This document shows, one piece after another, positions 26,306 to 36,041 of a stretch of 64,000 nt of DNA. Position numbers and translations under genes: made by a program. Under the pieces are notes generated by a model that saw only the letters and a program-made list of their open reading frames with translations, was not told where the DNA came from and made no database searches. Numbering within the stretch: the stretch's first letter is position 1; the number at the start of each line of letters is the position of its first letter. The stretch spans positions 38,730 through 102,729 of the forward strand of contig NZ_JFHE01000018.1 of assembly GCF_000698555.1 (NCBI RefSeq). The letters are read 5' to 3'. This DNA comes from Caballeronia grimmiae. GTDB lineage: Bacteria; Pseudomonadota; Gammaproteobacteria; Burkholderiales; Burkholderiaceae.

Positions 26306-27226
26306 TTATGCCCCGCTGGCATTGTTTTCGAGAAAGAACGCCCGGGCGGTCGCGATCTGGTCGTCCGCAAGAAAGGCGGGCGCGTGGCCTGTATTGGGCA
26401 CTTCCACGCTCGACACCGCCTGACCCGTCTCCTCCATCTTTCGCACCGTCTCGCGCGAGAGCAGATCGGAGCTTTCGCCGCGCACGACCAGCACCGGCGT
26501 CGCGATTGCCGCGAGCGAGCGCCACATGAACGCCTCGCCGGCCGCGTTCTGTTCCGCCGTGGTCGCGGAGAACGGCGCGGCGATGCCGGGGTCGTAGCGG
26601 AAGGTCCACGCGCCATCGTGCTCGTGCAGCAGCGGGGTGTTGATGCTCGTCCATTCGTCGCCGGTCAGCGGGCCGAACGATGCCGCGAGCGCCGCCGCAT
26701 GCCGCACGCCTTCATCGAGCGATGCGAACCGCGCCGGCTTGCCGAGGTATTCGCGGATGCGCTCCAGCGCAACCGGTTCGATATGCGGTCCGACATCGTT
26801 GAGCAGCATCTTGCGGATCGGCGTGCCGGGCAGCCCGCCGAGCGCCATGCCGATGAGCCCGCCCATCGACGTGCCGAACCAGTCGACCGTTTCGACGTTG
26901 AGCCGCGCGATCAGCGTCACCATGTCGGCGACATATTGCGCGACGCCGTAGTAGCGCGAGTCCGCGAGCCAGTCCGACAGCCCGCGCCCGACGACATCCG
27001 GACACACCACGCGATATTCGTTTGAAAACGCCCTGGCGAGCCGGTCGAAGTCGCGGCCCGAGCGCGTAAGGCCGTGCACGCACAAGAGCACGCGCGGGTT
27101 CGCCGGATCGCCCCATTCCGTGTACGCGACGCGATGCAGCCCCGCCGGACTCGCGCACTGCACGAATCGCTGACGCGGCTGGTCGAGCGTGTAATGCGAT
27201 GCTTCGGCAACGATGGATGCGCTCAT
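26306..27226 (-). CDS. Alpha/beta hydrolase
   Basis: A 306-residue alpha/beta-hydrolase-fold enzyme: HRVAYTEWGDPANPRVLLCV, then HGLTRSGRDFDRLA (oxyanion HG), the nucleophile Ser in FGTSMGGLIGMALGG, and a late His in PNTGHAPAFL. It has no signal peptide. It is probably an esterase or C-C hydrolase; the substrate cannot be told. It precedes ridA on the same strand by 63 bp and may be co-transcribed with it. Confidence 0.88.
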   Translation of the reverse strand: MSASIVAEASHYTLDQPRQRFVQCASPAGLHRVAYTEWGDPANPRVLLCVHGLTRSGRDFDRLARAFSNEYRVVCPDVVGRGLSDWLADSRYYGVAQYVADMVTLIARLNVETVDWFGTSMGGLIGMALGGLPGTPIRKMLLNDVGPHIEPVALERIREYLGKPARFASLDEGVRHAAALAASFGPLTGDEWTSINTPLLHEHDGAWTFRYDPGIAAPFSATTAEQNAAGEAFMWRSLAAIATPVLVVRGESSDLLSRETVRKMEETGQAVSSVEVPNTGHAPAFLADDQIATARAFFLENNASGA

Positions 27227-27330
27227 GGGATTTCCTCGTGGAAGGTGTCGGAACGATTGTAAAGCGCCCGGCTCGCAGCCGAACGTGCGTTAGCCGAACG
27301 GCCGATGCCCGGCGCTTCGCGCAGGCTCGC

Positions 27331-27367
27331 AAAAAGCAAAACGGGCGAAGCCTTGCAGCCCCGCCCG
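27331..27367 (-). terminator. scoAB terminator
   Basis: A 6-bp GC stem (27342-27347 with 27362-27367) with a structured 14-nt interior. On the minus strand TTTTGCTTTTT follows (27331-27341). It lies 26 bp after the scoB stop. Confidence 0.75.
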
Positions 27368-27392
27368 CTTATCACGACGCTATATCGCCGCG

Positions 27393-28040
27393 TCAGCTCA
27401 CGCTGCTGACATCGAGCGGCGCGCCCGTCTTGCGCTGGATTTCGTCGACGGTGACGCCGTCGGCCAGTTCGACGAGCTTGAGGCCTTGCTCGGTCACGTC
27501 GATGACGCCGAGATCCGTGATGATGCGATCGACCACACCCACGCCCGTCAGCGGCAGCGTGCACGCTTCGAGAATCTTGTGCTGATCGCCCTTCGCGACA
27601 TGCTCCATCAGCACGACGACGCGCTTCACGCCCGCGACGAGGTCCATCGCGCCGCCCATGCCCTTGATCATCTTGCCGGGGATCATCCAGTTGGCGAGAT
27701 CGCCGGTCTTGCTGATCTGCATCGCGCCGAGGATCGCCAGGTTGATGTGGCCGCCGCGAATCATCGCGAACGAATCCGCCGACGAAAAGATCGACGAGCC
27801 CGGCAGCGTCGTCACTGTCTGCTTGCCGGCATTGATGAGATCGGCGTCGACTTCTTCTTCATACGGCGACGGGCCGATGCCGAGCAGTCCGTTCTCCGAC
27901 TGCAGCCACACTTCGACGCCCTGCGGCACGTGATTGGCAACGAGCGTCGGCAAGCCGATGCCCAGATTCACGTAGAAGCCGTCCTGCAATTCCTTCGCCG
28001 CGCGCGCGGCCATCTGGTCACGAGTCCAAGCCATGGTCAT
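27393..28040 (-). CDS. scoB: 3-oxoacid CoA-transferase, subunit B
   Basis: A 215-residue beta subunit of a succinyl-CoA:3-oxoacid (acetoacetate) CoA transferase. The catalytic Glu is in [15 protein letters not shown]. It also has [38 protein letters not shown] and [20 protein letters not shown], the SCOT-type form. It is a paralogue of pcaJ in the same window, but its nearest resemblance is to ketone-body enzymes. Its ATG overlaps the scoA stop by 4 bp. Confidence 0.94.
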   Translation of the reverse strand: MTMAWTRDQMAARAAKELQDGFYVNLGIGLPTLVANHVPQGVEVWLQSENGLLGIGPSPYEEEVDADLINAGKQTVTTLPGSSIFSSADSFAMIRGGHINLAILGAMQISKTGDLANWMIPGKMIKGMGGAMDLVAGVKRVVVLMEHVAKGDQHKILEACTLPLTGVGVVDRIITDLGVIDVTEQGLKLVELADGVTVDEIQRKTGAPLDVSSVS

Positions 28041-28741
28041 TCTCCTTTCGCGCGGACGATGCGTTGTTCAATGCGCTTTTCCGGATGCGCGTTCAGGACG
28101 AGCCGTTGCACGAAGATGCCCGGCGTATGGATTGCGTCTGGATCGAGTTCGCCGACTTCGACGATTTCCTCGACTTCCGCGACGGTGATCTTGCCGGCCA
28201 TCGCGCACATCGGATTGAAGTTGCGCGCCGTGCGGCGATAGATCAGATTGCCCGACTTGTCGGCCTTCCACGCCTTGACGAGACCGACGTCCGCCGTCAG
28301 CGAATGTTCGAGCACGTAGTGGTTCTCGCCGAACTGACGCGTTTCCTTGCCGTCCGCGATCACCGTGCCGTAGCCGGTGTTGGTGAAGAACGCCGGGATG
28401 CCCGCGCCGCCCGCGCGCAGCTTCTCCGCGAGCGTGCCTTGCGGCGTGAATTCGAGTTCCAGTTCGCCGGCGAGATATTGCCGCTCGAACTCCTTGTTCT
28501 CGCCCACGTACGACGAAATCATTTTCTTGATCTGGCGCGTTTCGAGCAGCAGGCCAAGCCCGAAGCCATCGACGCCCGCGTTGTTGCTGATGCAGGTGAT
28601 GTCCTTCACGCCCGAGTCGCGCAGCGCCGCGATGAGCGCTTCAGGGATGCCGCACAACCCGAATCCGCCGACGGCGAACGTCTGCCCGTCCTTGACGATG
28701 CCATCGAGCGCTTCTTTCGCGCTGGGATAGACCTTGTTCAT
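28037..28741 (-). CDS. scoA: 3-oxoacid CoA-transferase, subunit A
   Basis: A 234-residue alpha subunit partner of scoB. It activates acetoacetate or another 3-oxoacid with CoA from succinyl-CoA. Blocks: [60 protein letters not shown] and [20 protein letters not shown]. The start at 28741 is chosen for its GGAAGGGA ribosome site and family N-terminus. The frame continues upstream without support. It is divergent from the PAS-LuxR gene across 187 bp. Confidence 0.94.
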   Translation of the reverse strand: MNKVYPSAKEALDGIVKDGQTFAVGGFGLCGIPEALIAALRDSGVKDITCISNNAGVDGFGLGLLLETRQIKKMISSYVGENKEFERQYLAGELELEFTPQGTLAEKLRAGGAGIPAFFTNTGYGTVIADGKETRQFGENHYVLEHSLTADVGLVKAWKADKSGNLIYRRTARNFNPMCAMAGKITVAEVEEIVEVGELDPDAIHTPGIFVQRLVLNAHPEKRIEQRIVRAKGE

Positions 28742-28790
28742 CTGTTCGTCCCTTCCATGTGTGAACCCGACTGAAAACCGTTTTTTTCTC

Positions 28791-28815
28791 CGCCGTCCGG
28801 ATCGATCCGGCGGCG
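28791..28815. promoter_or_regulatory. Dyad in the scoA / PAS-LuxR divergent region
   Basis: A 25-bp near-perfect inverted repeat: cgccg, one bulged t, ccgg-atcgat-ccgg, cggcg. TTTT follows on the plus strand. It could be an operator for the adjacent LuxR-type protein or a hairpin in the 5' region. No gene ends here, so a terminator role is unlikely. Confidence 0.5.
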
Positions 28816-28928
28816 TTTTGATTGGCGAAAAGAGTACGCTGCGCAGTCCATCCGGCACAATACGCAAAAATACATAAGTCATTGCCCGCGCGCGTTGGTT
28901 CCTCGAGCGGCCGGGCGCCCGATTCCAC

Positions 28929-29474
28929 ATGCGTGCACTGGATTATCAAACCGCGTTTCACCTCGCGCCCGTCGGCCTCGTCCTCTCGCGGGAGCGGATC
29001 ATCGAGGATTGCAACGAGCAGGTCTGCGCGATCTTCGGTTTTGCGCGCGAGGCGCTGATCGGCCAATCGTTCGAGGTGCTGTATCCGACGCCGGACGAAT
29101 TCGCGCGCATCGGCGAGCGCATCGCCGCGCACATCGTGGATCGCGGCACGTATGGCGACGATCGCATCATGAAGCGCTCGAACGGCGAACTGTTCTGGTG
29201 CCACGTCACCGGCCGCGCGCTGGATCGCGCCGCGCCCCACGCGGCCGGCGTGTGGACGTTCGAGGATTTGAGCGCGACACGGCGCGTCGCGATCGAACTG
29301 ACGCCACGGGAACGCGAAATCGCCGCGCAGCTCGTGACGGGCAAGACGAGCAAGCAGATTGGCCGCGTGCTCGACATCAGCCCGCGCACGGTTGACATCT
29401 ACCGCGCGCGCCTCATGCGCAAATACGACACCGGCAACGCGACGGAACTGCTGCAGCGGCTGCTCGGCAACTGA
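28929..29474 (+). CDS. PAS-LuxR transcriptional regulator
   Basis: A 181-residue regulator made of one PAS domain (about 1-115: [20 protein letters not shown], then [20 protein letters not shown]) and a C-terminal LuxR/FixJ-type HTH (about 118-181: [20 protein letters not shown], then [20 protein letters not shown]). It has no receiver domain and no membrane segment, so it senses through PAS directly. It is divergent from scoAB and probably controls it. A ligand or cofactor for the PAS cannot be read from the sequence. Confidence 0.9.
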   Translation: MRALDYQTAFHLAPVGLVLSRERIIEDCNEQVCAIFGFAREALIGQSFEVLYPTPDEFARIGERIAAHIVDRGTYGDDRIMKRSNGELFWCHVTGRALDRAAPHAAGVWTFEDLSATRRVAIELTPREREIAAQLVTGKTSKQIGRVLDISPRTVDIYRARLMRKYDTGNATELLQRLLGN

Positions 29475-29495
29475 ACGGGGCGCTGCCGTGCCCGG

Positions 29496-29942
29496 TTACT
29501 GCGCGACGGGCGCGCCGGTCTCGATGATCTGCCGCAACAGATCCGGAATCGGCACCGACTTTTCCGCCGCATAGTCGATCCACACGATCTTTGCCGCGCC
29601 CCTCGCGTAGAGCACGCCGGGCGCGTCCGCGCGATACAGCTCGAAGCGCGTATCGAAGCTGCTGCGGCCGGGCTTGCCGGCCGACATCCGCGCCACCACG
29701 TCGCCGGGATAGTGCAATTGCTTCAGAAACTCCATCGATGCATTGACGATCACCGGCCCCTGCCCTTCGCCGTTGCCGCCCGCGATGCCGATTTCCTCGA
29801 ACCACGAAATCCGCGCCTGCTCCATGTAGCGGAAATAGACGGTGTTGTTGACGTGGCCGAAAGCGTCCATGTCGCCCCAGCGGATCGCCATGGACATCTC
29901 GAAAACGGTGTGAAAGTCGCTGTCGTTGCTTGTGTTGCTCAT
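29496..29942 (-). CDS. Acyl-CoA thioesterase (4HBT hotdog family)
   Basis: A 148-residue hotdog-fold thioesterase. The signature is RWGDMDAFGHVNNTVYFRYM, with the catalytic Asp in GDMD and the helix EQARISWFEEIG. The middle holds VIVNASMEFLKQLHYPGDVV and the end is typical. It hydrolyses acyl-CoA; chain preference is unknown. It follows the SDR gene by 73 bp on the same strand and converges with the PAS-LuxR gene, 21 bp apart. Confidence 0.9.
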   Translation of the reverse strand: MSNTSNDSDFHTVFEMSMAIRWGDMDAFGHVNNTVYFRYMEQARISWFEEIGIAGGNGEGQGPVIVNASMEFLKQLHYPGDVVARMSAGKPGRSSFDTRFELYRADAPGVLYARGAAKIVWIDYAAEKSVPIPDLLRQIIETGAPVAQ

Positions 29943-30015
29943 CGGGTGATGGTTCCAGTGTCGAAAAAGGCGTCGCGCCGCGGCACTGGAAAAAGCAACC
30001 CGTGCGCCCGGCGCG

Positions 30016-30789
30016 TCAGAGCGAGAAACCGTCGTCCGCCGATATCACCGAGCCGTTCATGAACTGCGATTCGTCCGCCGCGAGCAGCAGCAGCAGGCCG
30101 TCGAGGTCCTCGGGGGAGCCCACGCGGCGGCGCGGCAGCATCGAAACGAGCCGCTGGCCCTGTTCGGTCTTCCAGTGATGATGGTTGATCTCGGTATCGA
30201 TATAACCCGGGCAGATCGCGTTTACGTTGATGCCGTGGCGGCCCCATTCGAGCGCCATGGCCTTGGTCATCTGCACGACGGCGGCCTTGCTCATCGAATA
30301 AAGACCGATCTGCGGAAAGGCGCGCAGACCCGCCACCGACGCCACGTTGATGATGCGGTAAGCCGGCTTGGCCGCGCCGTTGCCGCGCATGATCATGCGC
30401 TTGGCCACTTCCTGCGCGACGAAGAACGCGCCGCGCACGTTGGTGCCGAAGACGAATTCGAAGTCGGCGGGCGTGGCGTCCGTCAGCTTTTGCGTGGTCG
30501 AGACGCCCGAGTTATTGACGAGAATGTCGATGGTACCGGCTTCCGTCTCGGCGTGCGCAACCGCCGACTTGACGCTCTGATAGTCGGTCACGTCGAGCGC
30601 GACGACATGCGCCGCGCCGCCCGACGCCTCGATTTCCGCGCGCAGTTCCTTCAGGCGCTCCGTGCGGCGGCTGGCGAGCACGACTTTCGCTCCCGCCTGC
30701 GACAACACCTGCGCGAAACGCTTTCCGAGTCCACTGGACGCGCCGGTGATCAGCGCGACCTTGCCTTCCAGGTTGATCGAACGGCCCAT
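30016..30789 (-). CDS. SDR-family oxidoreductase
   Basis: A 257-residue classical short-chain dehydrogenase/reductase. Rossmann motif ITGASSGLGKRFAQ near residue 15, then VLVNNSGVS-type ILVNNSGVS. The catalytic tetrad is N-S-Y-K, with Ser in INVASVAGLRAFP and the pair in GLYSMSKAAVVQM. Then GINVNAICPGYIDTEINHHH. The start at 30789 follows CAAGGAAGC. It is probably NADP-dependent; the substrate is unknown. It is likely co-transcribed with the downstream thioesterase, pointing to acyl-CoA metabolism (inference). Confidence 0.92.
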   Translation of the reverse strand: MGRSINLEGKVALITGASSGLGKRFAQVLSQAGAKVVLASRRTERLKELRAEIEASGGAAHVVALDVTDYQSVKSAVAHAETEAGTIDILVNNSGVSTTQKLTDATPADFEFVFGTNVRGAFFVAQEVAKRMIMRGNGAAKPAYRIINVASVAGLRAFPQIGLYSMSKAAVVQMTKAMALEWGRHGINVNAICPGYIDTEINHHHWKTEQGQRLVSMLPRRRVGSPEDLDGLLLLLAADESQFMNGSVISADDGFSL

Positions 30790-31002
30790 TGTGCTTCCTT
30801 GTTGTACGGTTGATTCAGCCTCGGCGGATGCCCCGTCAGCGCGATGCACGCCGCCGCGGCACTTGACGAAGATACCCATACCACGGCATCACGCAAAATA
30901 GTACGATCGTGCCAAATGAGTGACCTTCGGTTGCAGCCCGCCTGACGTTCGCTGACAATACGCGATCTTGAAAGGCCATTCTAACGGTAGAGAGGAGCAT
31001 TG

Positions 31003-32676
31003 ATGACCCCGGCGAGCCTTATCGAGCAGTACGGTCCCCGCGAATCGATGGAATACGACGTCGTGATCGTCGGCGGCGGGCCAGCCGGTTTGTCGGCTGC
31101 CATTCGCCTGAAGCAACTGGCCGAGGAGCGCGGCGTCGAAATCGGCGTCTGCGTGCTGGAAAAAGGCTCGGAGATCGGCGCGCACATTTTGTCCGGCGCG
31201 GTCATGGACCCGCGCGGCCTGTCCGAGCTGATCCCCGACTGGAAGGAAAAAGGCGCTCCGCTCGACGTCGAAGTGACGGAGGATCGCTTCCTGTTCCTGT
31301 CGCCGACCGGCGCCAAGCAGGTGCCCAACTGGCTGCTTCCCGACAACTTCAAGAACCACGGCAACTACGTCATCAGTCTGGGCAACGTCACGCGCTGGCT
31401 GGGACAACAGGCCGAAGCGCTCGGCGTCGAAATCTTCCCCGGCTTTCCGGCAGCCGAAGTGCTCTACGGCGACGACGGCGCGGTCAAAGGCGTGATCACC
31501 GGCAACATGGGCATCGGCAAGGACGGCGAGCCGACCGAGAACTTCCAGCTCGGCATGGAGCTGCACGGGAAGTACACGATCTTCTGCGAAGGCGCGCGCG
31601 GGCATCTCGGCCGTCAGTTGATGGAGAAGTTCAAGCTGAACCAGAACGCCGATCCGCAGGTGTACGGCATCGGCATCAAGGAGCTGTGGGAGATCGATCC
31701 GGTCAAGCACAAGCCGGGGCTCGTCATTCATACGGCCGGCTGGCCGCTCGATCCCGACACGTACGGCGGCTCGTTCCTCTATCACATGGACAACAACCAG
31801 GTGGTCGTGGGCTTCGTCGTGGGACTGGGCTATTCGAACCCGTATCTTTCGCCGTTCGAAGAATTCCAGCGATACAAGACGCATCCGTCGATCCGCGCGT
31901 TCCTCGAAGGCGGCAAACGCATCTCTTATGGCGCGCGGGCAATTACCGCAGGCGGGCTGATGTCGCTGCCAAAGCTCGTGTTTCCGGGCGGCGCGCTTGC
32001 GGGCGATGACGCCGGTTTCCTGAATGCATCGCGCATCAAGGGCAGTCATGGCGCGATCAAGTCGGGCAAGATGGCCGCCGAAGCCGCGTTCGAAGCCGTT
32101 CAGGCTGGCCGTCAGGGCGACGAACTCGCCGCGTATGCCGAAGCCTTCGACAATTCATGGCTCAAGACCGAGCTCTACCGCGCGCGCAACTTCAAGCAGT
32201 GGATGAGCAAGGGCCTGTATCTCGGCACGTTCATGGTCGGGCTGGAGCAGAAAGTGATGGGCGGCAACGTGCCGTGGACGCTGCATCACCAGCATCGCGA
32301 TCACGAGATGCTGAGGCCCGCGTCGCAATGCAAGCCGATCGTCTATCCGAAGCCGGACGGCAAGCTCACGTTCGATCGTCTCTCGTCCGTGTTCATTTCG
32401 AATACGAATCACGAGGAAAATCAGCCGCCGCATCTGACGCTGAAAGATCCGAGCGTGCCCGTCAACGTCAATCTGCGCACGTATGCCGGTCCCGAAGCCC
32501 GCTATTGCCCGGCTGCGGTCTACGAATTCGTGAAAGCGGAGGACGGCGGCGAGCGCCTGCAGATCAACGCGCAGAACTGCGTGCACTGCAAGACCTGCGA
32601 TATCAAGGACCCGACTCAGAACATCGTCTGGGTGACGCCTGAAGGCGGCGGCGGGCCGAACTATCCGAACATGTAA
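31003..32676 (+). CDS. Electron transfer flavoprotein-ubiquinone oxidoreductase
   Basis: A 557-residue ETF-QO, the membrane-associated enzyme that passes electrons from ETF (fatty-acid and amino-acid oxidation) to ubiquinone. The FAD site GGGPAGLSAAIRL lies near residue 25. A middle block is RITYGAR-type KRISYGARAITAGGLMSLPK. The C-terminal 4Fe-4S module has ARYCPAAVYEF then NAQNCVHCKTCDIKDPTQNI, with the expected four cysteines. The ATG at 31003 follows AGAGGAG; a TTG lies one codon upstream. It is monocistronic, with a strong terminator after it. Confidence 0.96.
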   Translation: MTPASLIEQYGPRESMEYDVVIVGGGPAGLSAAIRLKQLAEERGVEIGVCVLEKGSEIGAHILSGAVMDPRGLSELIPDWKEKGAPLDVEVTEDRFLFLSPTGAKQVPNWLLPDNFKNHGNYVISLGNVTRWLGQQAEALGVEIFPGFPAAEVLYGDDGAVKGVITGNMGIGKDGEPTENFQLGMELHGKYTIFCEGARGHLGRQLMEKFKLNQNADPQVYGIGIKELWEIDPVKHKPGLVIHTAGWPLDPDTYGGSFLYHMDNNQVVVGFVVGLGYSNPYLSPFEEFQRYKTHPSIRAFLEGGKRISYGARAITAGGLMSLPKLVFPGGALAGDDAGFLNASRIKGSHGAIKSGKMAAEAAFEAVQAGRQGDELAAYAEAFDNSWLKTELYRARNFKQWMSKGLYLGTFMVGLEQKVMGGNVPWTLHHQHRDHEMLRPASQCKPIVYPKPDGKLTFDRLSSVFISNTNHEENQPPHLTLKDPSVPVNVNLRTYAGPEARYCPAAVYEFVKAEDGGERLQINAQNCVHCKTCDIKDPTQNIVWVTPEGGGGPNYPNM

Positions 32677-32682
32677 ACGACA

Positions 32683-32713
32683 AAGGGCGCCGGTTGATGA
32701 AACCGGCGCCCTT
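32683..32713. terminator. Bidirectional terminator between ETF-QO gene and aroC
   Basis: A 13-bp stem (32683-32695 with 32701-32713), loop gatga, with TTTT on the plus strand. It sits between two convergent genes. Confidence 0.9.
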
Positions 32714-32730
32714 TTCTCTTTTCCTGGCGA

Positions 32731-33837
32731 TTACTTGCCCGGCGCGTGCGCCGCGATTTTCGGCGTGCCGACGACGACATCGCCGCATTGCGCGCGATGC
32801 CGCAGCGCGTGATCCATCAGCACCAGCGCAAGCAGCGCCTCGGCGATGGGCGTCGCGCGAATGCCGACGCACGGATCGTGTCGACCGAAGGTTTCGACGG
32901 TTGCGCTCGCGCCTGCCTTGTCGATGGAGTGGCGCGGCGTGCGGATGCTCGACGTCGGCTTGATCGCAAGCGATACCGTGATGTCCTGCCCGCTCGAGAT
33001 GCCACCCAGAATGCCGCCGGCGTTATTGGTCGCGAAGCCTTCCGGCGTCATCTCGTCGCCGTGCTGCGAGCCGCGTTGGGCGACGCTCGCGAAGCCCGCG
33101 CCGATCTCGACGCCCTTCACCGCGTTGATGCCCATCATCGCGTGGGCGATGTCGGCGTCCAGTCGATCGTAAAGCGGCTCGCCCAGTCCCACGGGCACGC
33201 CGCTCGCCACGACTTCGATGCGCGCACCGACCGAATCGCCATCGCGGCGAAGGCTGTCCATGTACGCTTCCAGTTCGGGCACGACATCGGCGTTCGGCGC
33301 GAAGAAAGGATTCTCCGGCACGTGGCTCCAGTCGACGAACGGAATCGGGATCTCACCCAGCGCGCCCATATAGCCGCGCGTCTCGATGCCGAACTTCTCG
33401 CGCAGCCACTTCTTCGCGACCGCACCCGCCGCGACCGTCGGCGCAGTCAGCCGCGCCGATGACCGGCCGCCGCCGCGATGATCGCGCACACCGTACTTCT
33501 GCCAGTAGGTGTAGTCCGCGTGGCCGGGGCGAAAGGTCTCGACGATATTGCCGTAGTCCTTGCTGCGCTGATCCGTATTGCGGATGAGCAGCGCGATGGG
33601 CGTGCCGGTCGTCACGCCTTCGAACACGCCCGACAGAATCTCGACCTGATCCGGTTCCTGCCGCTGCGTGACGTGCCGCGACGTGCCCGGACGGCGGCGA
33701 TCCAGTTCAAGCTGAATGTCGGCCTCCGTGAGCGCCATGCCCGGCGGGCAGCCGTCGATCACACAGCCGATCGCCGGACCGTGCGATTCGCCGAAGTTCG
33801 TGACGGTGAAGAGCGTGCCAAGGGTGTTGCCGGACAT
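32731..33837 (-). CDS. aroC: Chorismate synthase
   Basis: A 368-residue chorismate synthase, the last shikimate step (EPSP to chorismate, reduced FMN needed). Signatures: [18 protein letters not shown] at the N-terminus, then [20 protein letters not shown], and the C-terminal [13 protein letters not shown] with [18 protein letters not shown]. Its length is normal. It lies downstream of the LplT-PlsC gene on the same strand, 57 bp apart. Confidence 0.97.
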   Translation of the reverse strand: MSGNTLGTLFTVTNFGESHGPAIGCVIDGCPPGMALTEADIQLELDRRRPGTSRHVTQRQEPDQVEILSGVFEGVTTGTPIALLIRNTDQRSKDYGNIVETFRPGHADYTYWQKYGVRDHRGGGRSSARLTAPTVAAGAVAKKWLREKFGIETRGYMGALGEIPIPFVDWSHVPENPFFAPNADVVPELEAYMDSLRRDGDSVGARIEVVASGVPVGLGEPLYDRLDADIAHAMMGINAVKGVEIGAGFASVAQRGSQHGDEMTPEGFATNNAGGILGGISSGQDITVSLAIKPTSSIRTPRHSIDKAGASATVETFGRHDPCVGIRATPIAEALLALVLMDHALRHRAQCGDVVVGTPKIAAHAPGK

Positions 33838-33894
33838 GAGCGTCGACCTGAAAAGAGTGTCGGGGAGACCGCCATTATGCCAGCGGCGCCGGGT

Positions 33895-35847
33895 TTATCG
33901 CCTTGCCCCGCGCAGCGCGGAGACGAGTTCGTGCAGGTGCTGGGGCGTTGCGTCGGCGGGCGCGATCGGCTCGCCGACCGCAAGCGTGAGCCGGGTCATC
34001 ACGCCGCGCTTGATCGGGCGCGGCCATCGGGCGTCCTCGTGGCGCGAGAACACGCTGCCCCACAGTCCGCGCAGCGCCATCGGCACGACGGGCGCGGAAT
34101 GGCGCCGCAGAATCTCCGAGACGCCATGCCGGAAGGGGTTGATCTCGCCAGTACGCGTGAGCTTGCCTTCCGGGAAGATGCAAACCAGTTCGCCGTCGTC
34201 CAGCGCGCGCTGACACGCCTGATACGCGCGTTCGAGCATGTCCGCGTCCTCGTGCGCGGGGGCAATCGGAATGGCCTTCACATGACGGAACAGCCAGCCG
34301 ACGAACGGCGTGCAAAAAATCCGATGATCCATCACGAAGCGGATCGGGCGCGGGCTTTCGGCCATGATGACGACGGCATCGACGAAACTCACGTGGTTGC
34401 ACACCAGCACCGCCGCGCCCTCCGGCGGGATGCGCGCCGCGTCGACGAGCCGGATGCGATAGAACGTGTGCACGAGAATCCACGCGATGAACCGCAGCAG
34501 GAATTCCGGCACGAGCGAATAGATATACACGGCGACCACCACGTTGAGCAGCGCCGTGACGAGAAACAGGCCGGGAATGCCGACGCCCATCGACGTGAGC
34601 GCGAGCGCCAGCAGCGCCGAGGCGATCATGAAGGCCGAATTGAGAATGTTGTTCGCCGCGATGATGCGCGCCCGGTGCGTCGGCTGACTGCGCGCCTGAA
34701 TCAGCGCGTAGAGCGGGACGCTGTAGAAGCCGCCGAACATCGCGAGCAGGAACAGATCCGCGAGGATGCGCCAGTGCGGCATCGCGAGCAAGAATTCACT
34801 GACGCGGAGCAGATGCGACGCCGGCGCAATGCGATGACTCGCGAAGAACAAGTCGATGGCGAACACGCTGATGCCGATCGACCCCAGCGGCACCAGCCCG
34901 ATCTCCACGCGTCGCTTGGACAGCCGTTCGCACAGCAGCGACCCGGTGCCGATGCCGAGCGAGAACGTCGCGAGCAGGATGGTCACGACATCGGGATTCG
35001 CGGACAGCACGTCTTTCGCGAAGTTGAAGAACGAGGTAAGGAAGGTTGCGCCGACGAACCACAGCCAGGAAATCCCGAGCAGGCTCAGAAAGACGGTGCG
35101 GTCGGACTTCGCGAGCCTGAGATTGCGCCAGGTCTCGGAAACCGGATTCCAGTTGATGCGCAAGTCCGGCTGCGACGCCGCCGACTTCGGCACGAACGCC
35201 GACGCCACGCGCCCGACGACCGCGAGCGCCACACACACGATCGCGAGCAGCAGCGCGCCATGTTCGGACGCGCCCGCCGCCGCCCCGCCGACGATCGTCC
35301 CGATGAGAATTGCGACGAAGGTGCCCATCTCGACGAGTCCGTTCCCGCCGACGAGTTCAGACGCACGCAGATGCTGCGGCAGATACGCATACTTGACCGG
35401 GCCGAACACGGTCGAATGCACGCCCATCAGGAACGTGCAGAGATACAGCAGCGGCGCGCTATGGAGCAGAAAACCCGCGCCGCCGATCAGCATCACGACG
35501 ATCTCGAAGCTCTTCACGAGGCGCGCGAGCACGGCCTTGTCGTACTTGTCGGCGATCTGGCCGGACGTCGCCGAAAACAGCACGAACGGCACGATGAAGA
35601 TCGCGGAAATAAGGAACGCGGCGGTCTTCGGATCGACACCCGAGAAGCGCGCGGCCTGAAACGTCACGAGCGACGTGAAGCCGACCTTGAAGACGTTGTC
35701 GTTCATTGCGCCGAGAAACTGCGTCCAGAAGAACGGCGCGAAACGGCGCTCGCGCAGGAGGCCGAACTGACCTTCTCCGTCTTCGTGCGGCCGGCGGGAA
35801 TGGCGCGCCGTCTTGTCTTGCGGGGCGTCCAGAGGATTGTCACTCAT
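33895..35847 (-). CDS. MFS transporter - acyltransferase fusion (LplT-PlsC type)
   Basis: About 650 residues. The N-terminal part (about 20-410) is an MFS transporter with some 11-12 membrane segments, like the lysophospholipid flippase LplT (FAPFFWTQFLGAMNDNVFKV). The C-terminal 200 residues are a PlsC/LPLAT acyltransferase with the HX4D motif NHVSFVDAVV and FPEGKLTRTG. Together they would flip lysophospholipid inward and re-acylate it. In E. coli the transporter LplT and the acyltransferase Aas are separate. I start at the ATG at 35847; an ATG at 35883 is equally possible, and neither has a strong ribosome site. A third, AMP-ligase domain (as in Aas) is absent. Confidence 0.88.
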   Translation of the reverse strand: MSDNPLDAPQDKTARHSRRPHEDGEGQFGLLRERRFAPFFWTQFLGAMNDNVFKVGFTSLVTFQAARFSGVDPKTAAFLISAIFIVPFVLFSATSGQIADKYDKAVLARLVKSFEIVVMLIGGAGFLLHSAPLLYLCTFLMGVHSTVFGPVKYAYLPQHLRASELVGGNGLVEMGTFVAILIGTIVGGAAAGASEHGALLLAIVCVALAVVGRVASAFVPKSAASQPDLRINWNPVSETWRNLRLAKSDRTVFLSLLGISWLWFVGATFLTSFFNFAKDVLSANPDVVTILLATFSLGIGTGSLLCERLSKRRVEIGLVPLGSIGISVFAIDLFFASHRIAPASHLLRVSEFLLAMPHWRILADLFLLAMFGGFYSVPLYALIQARSQPTHRARIIAANNILNSAFMIASALLALALTSMGVGIPGLFLVTALLNVVVAVYIYSLVPEFLLRFIAWILVHTFYRIRLVDAARIPPEGAAVLVCNHVSFVDAVVIMAESPRPIRFVMDHRIFCTPFVGWLFRHVKAIPIAPAHEDADMLERAYQACQRALDDGELVCIFPEGKLTRTGEINPFRHGVSEILRRHSAPVVPMALRGLWGSVFSRHEDARWPRPIKRGVMTRLTLAVGEPIAPADATPQHLHELVSALRGARR

Positions 35848-35971
35848 GACTATCGATGTAGTTGATCCGGTGTTGATCGCCATTGCGATCGAATCCGGAT
35901 GGTAACGAAACGAGATGGCGGAGAAGAGCCCGCGCCGCGGAATGTGTCTTTACGTGCGATGGCTCCAGGCG

Positions 35972-35998
35972 AAAAAAAGCGCGCCGCTCGGGCGCGCT
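35972..35998 (-). terminator. CBS-gene terminator
   Basis: An 8-bp stem (35978-35985 with 35991-35998), loop gctcg. On the minus strand it is followed by seven T. It lies 43 bp after the CBS gene stop. Confidence 0.85.
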
Positions 35999-36041
35999 GC
36001 GCATCGCCGGCTCGGGCATCGCCTGGGCGACGCCCCGAGTG

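Noticed and set aside
33478..35865. 795-codon plus-strand frame opposite aroC and the LplT-PlsC gene
   Set aside because: Antisense shadow; the product is almost wholly charged and Arg-rich.
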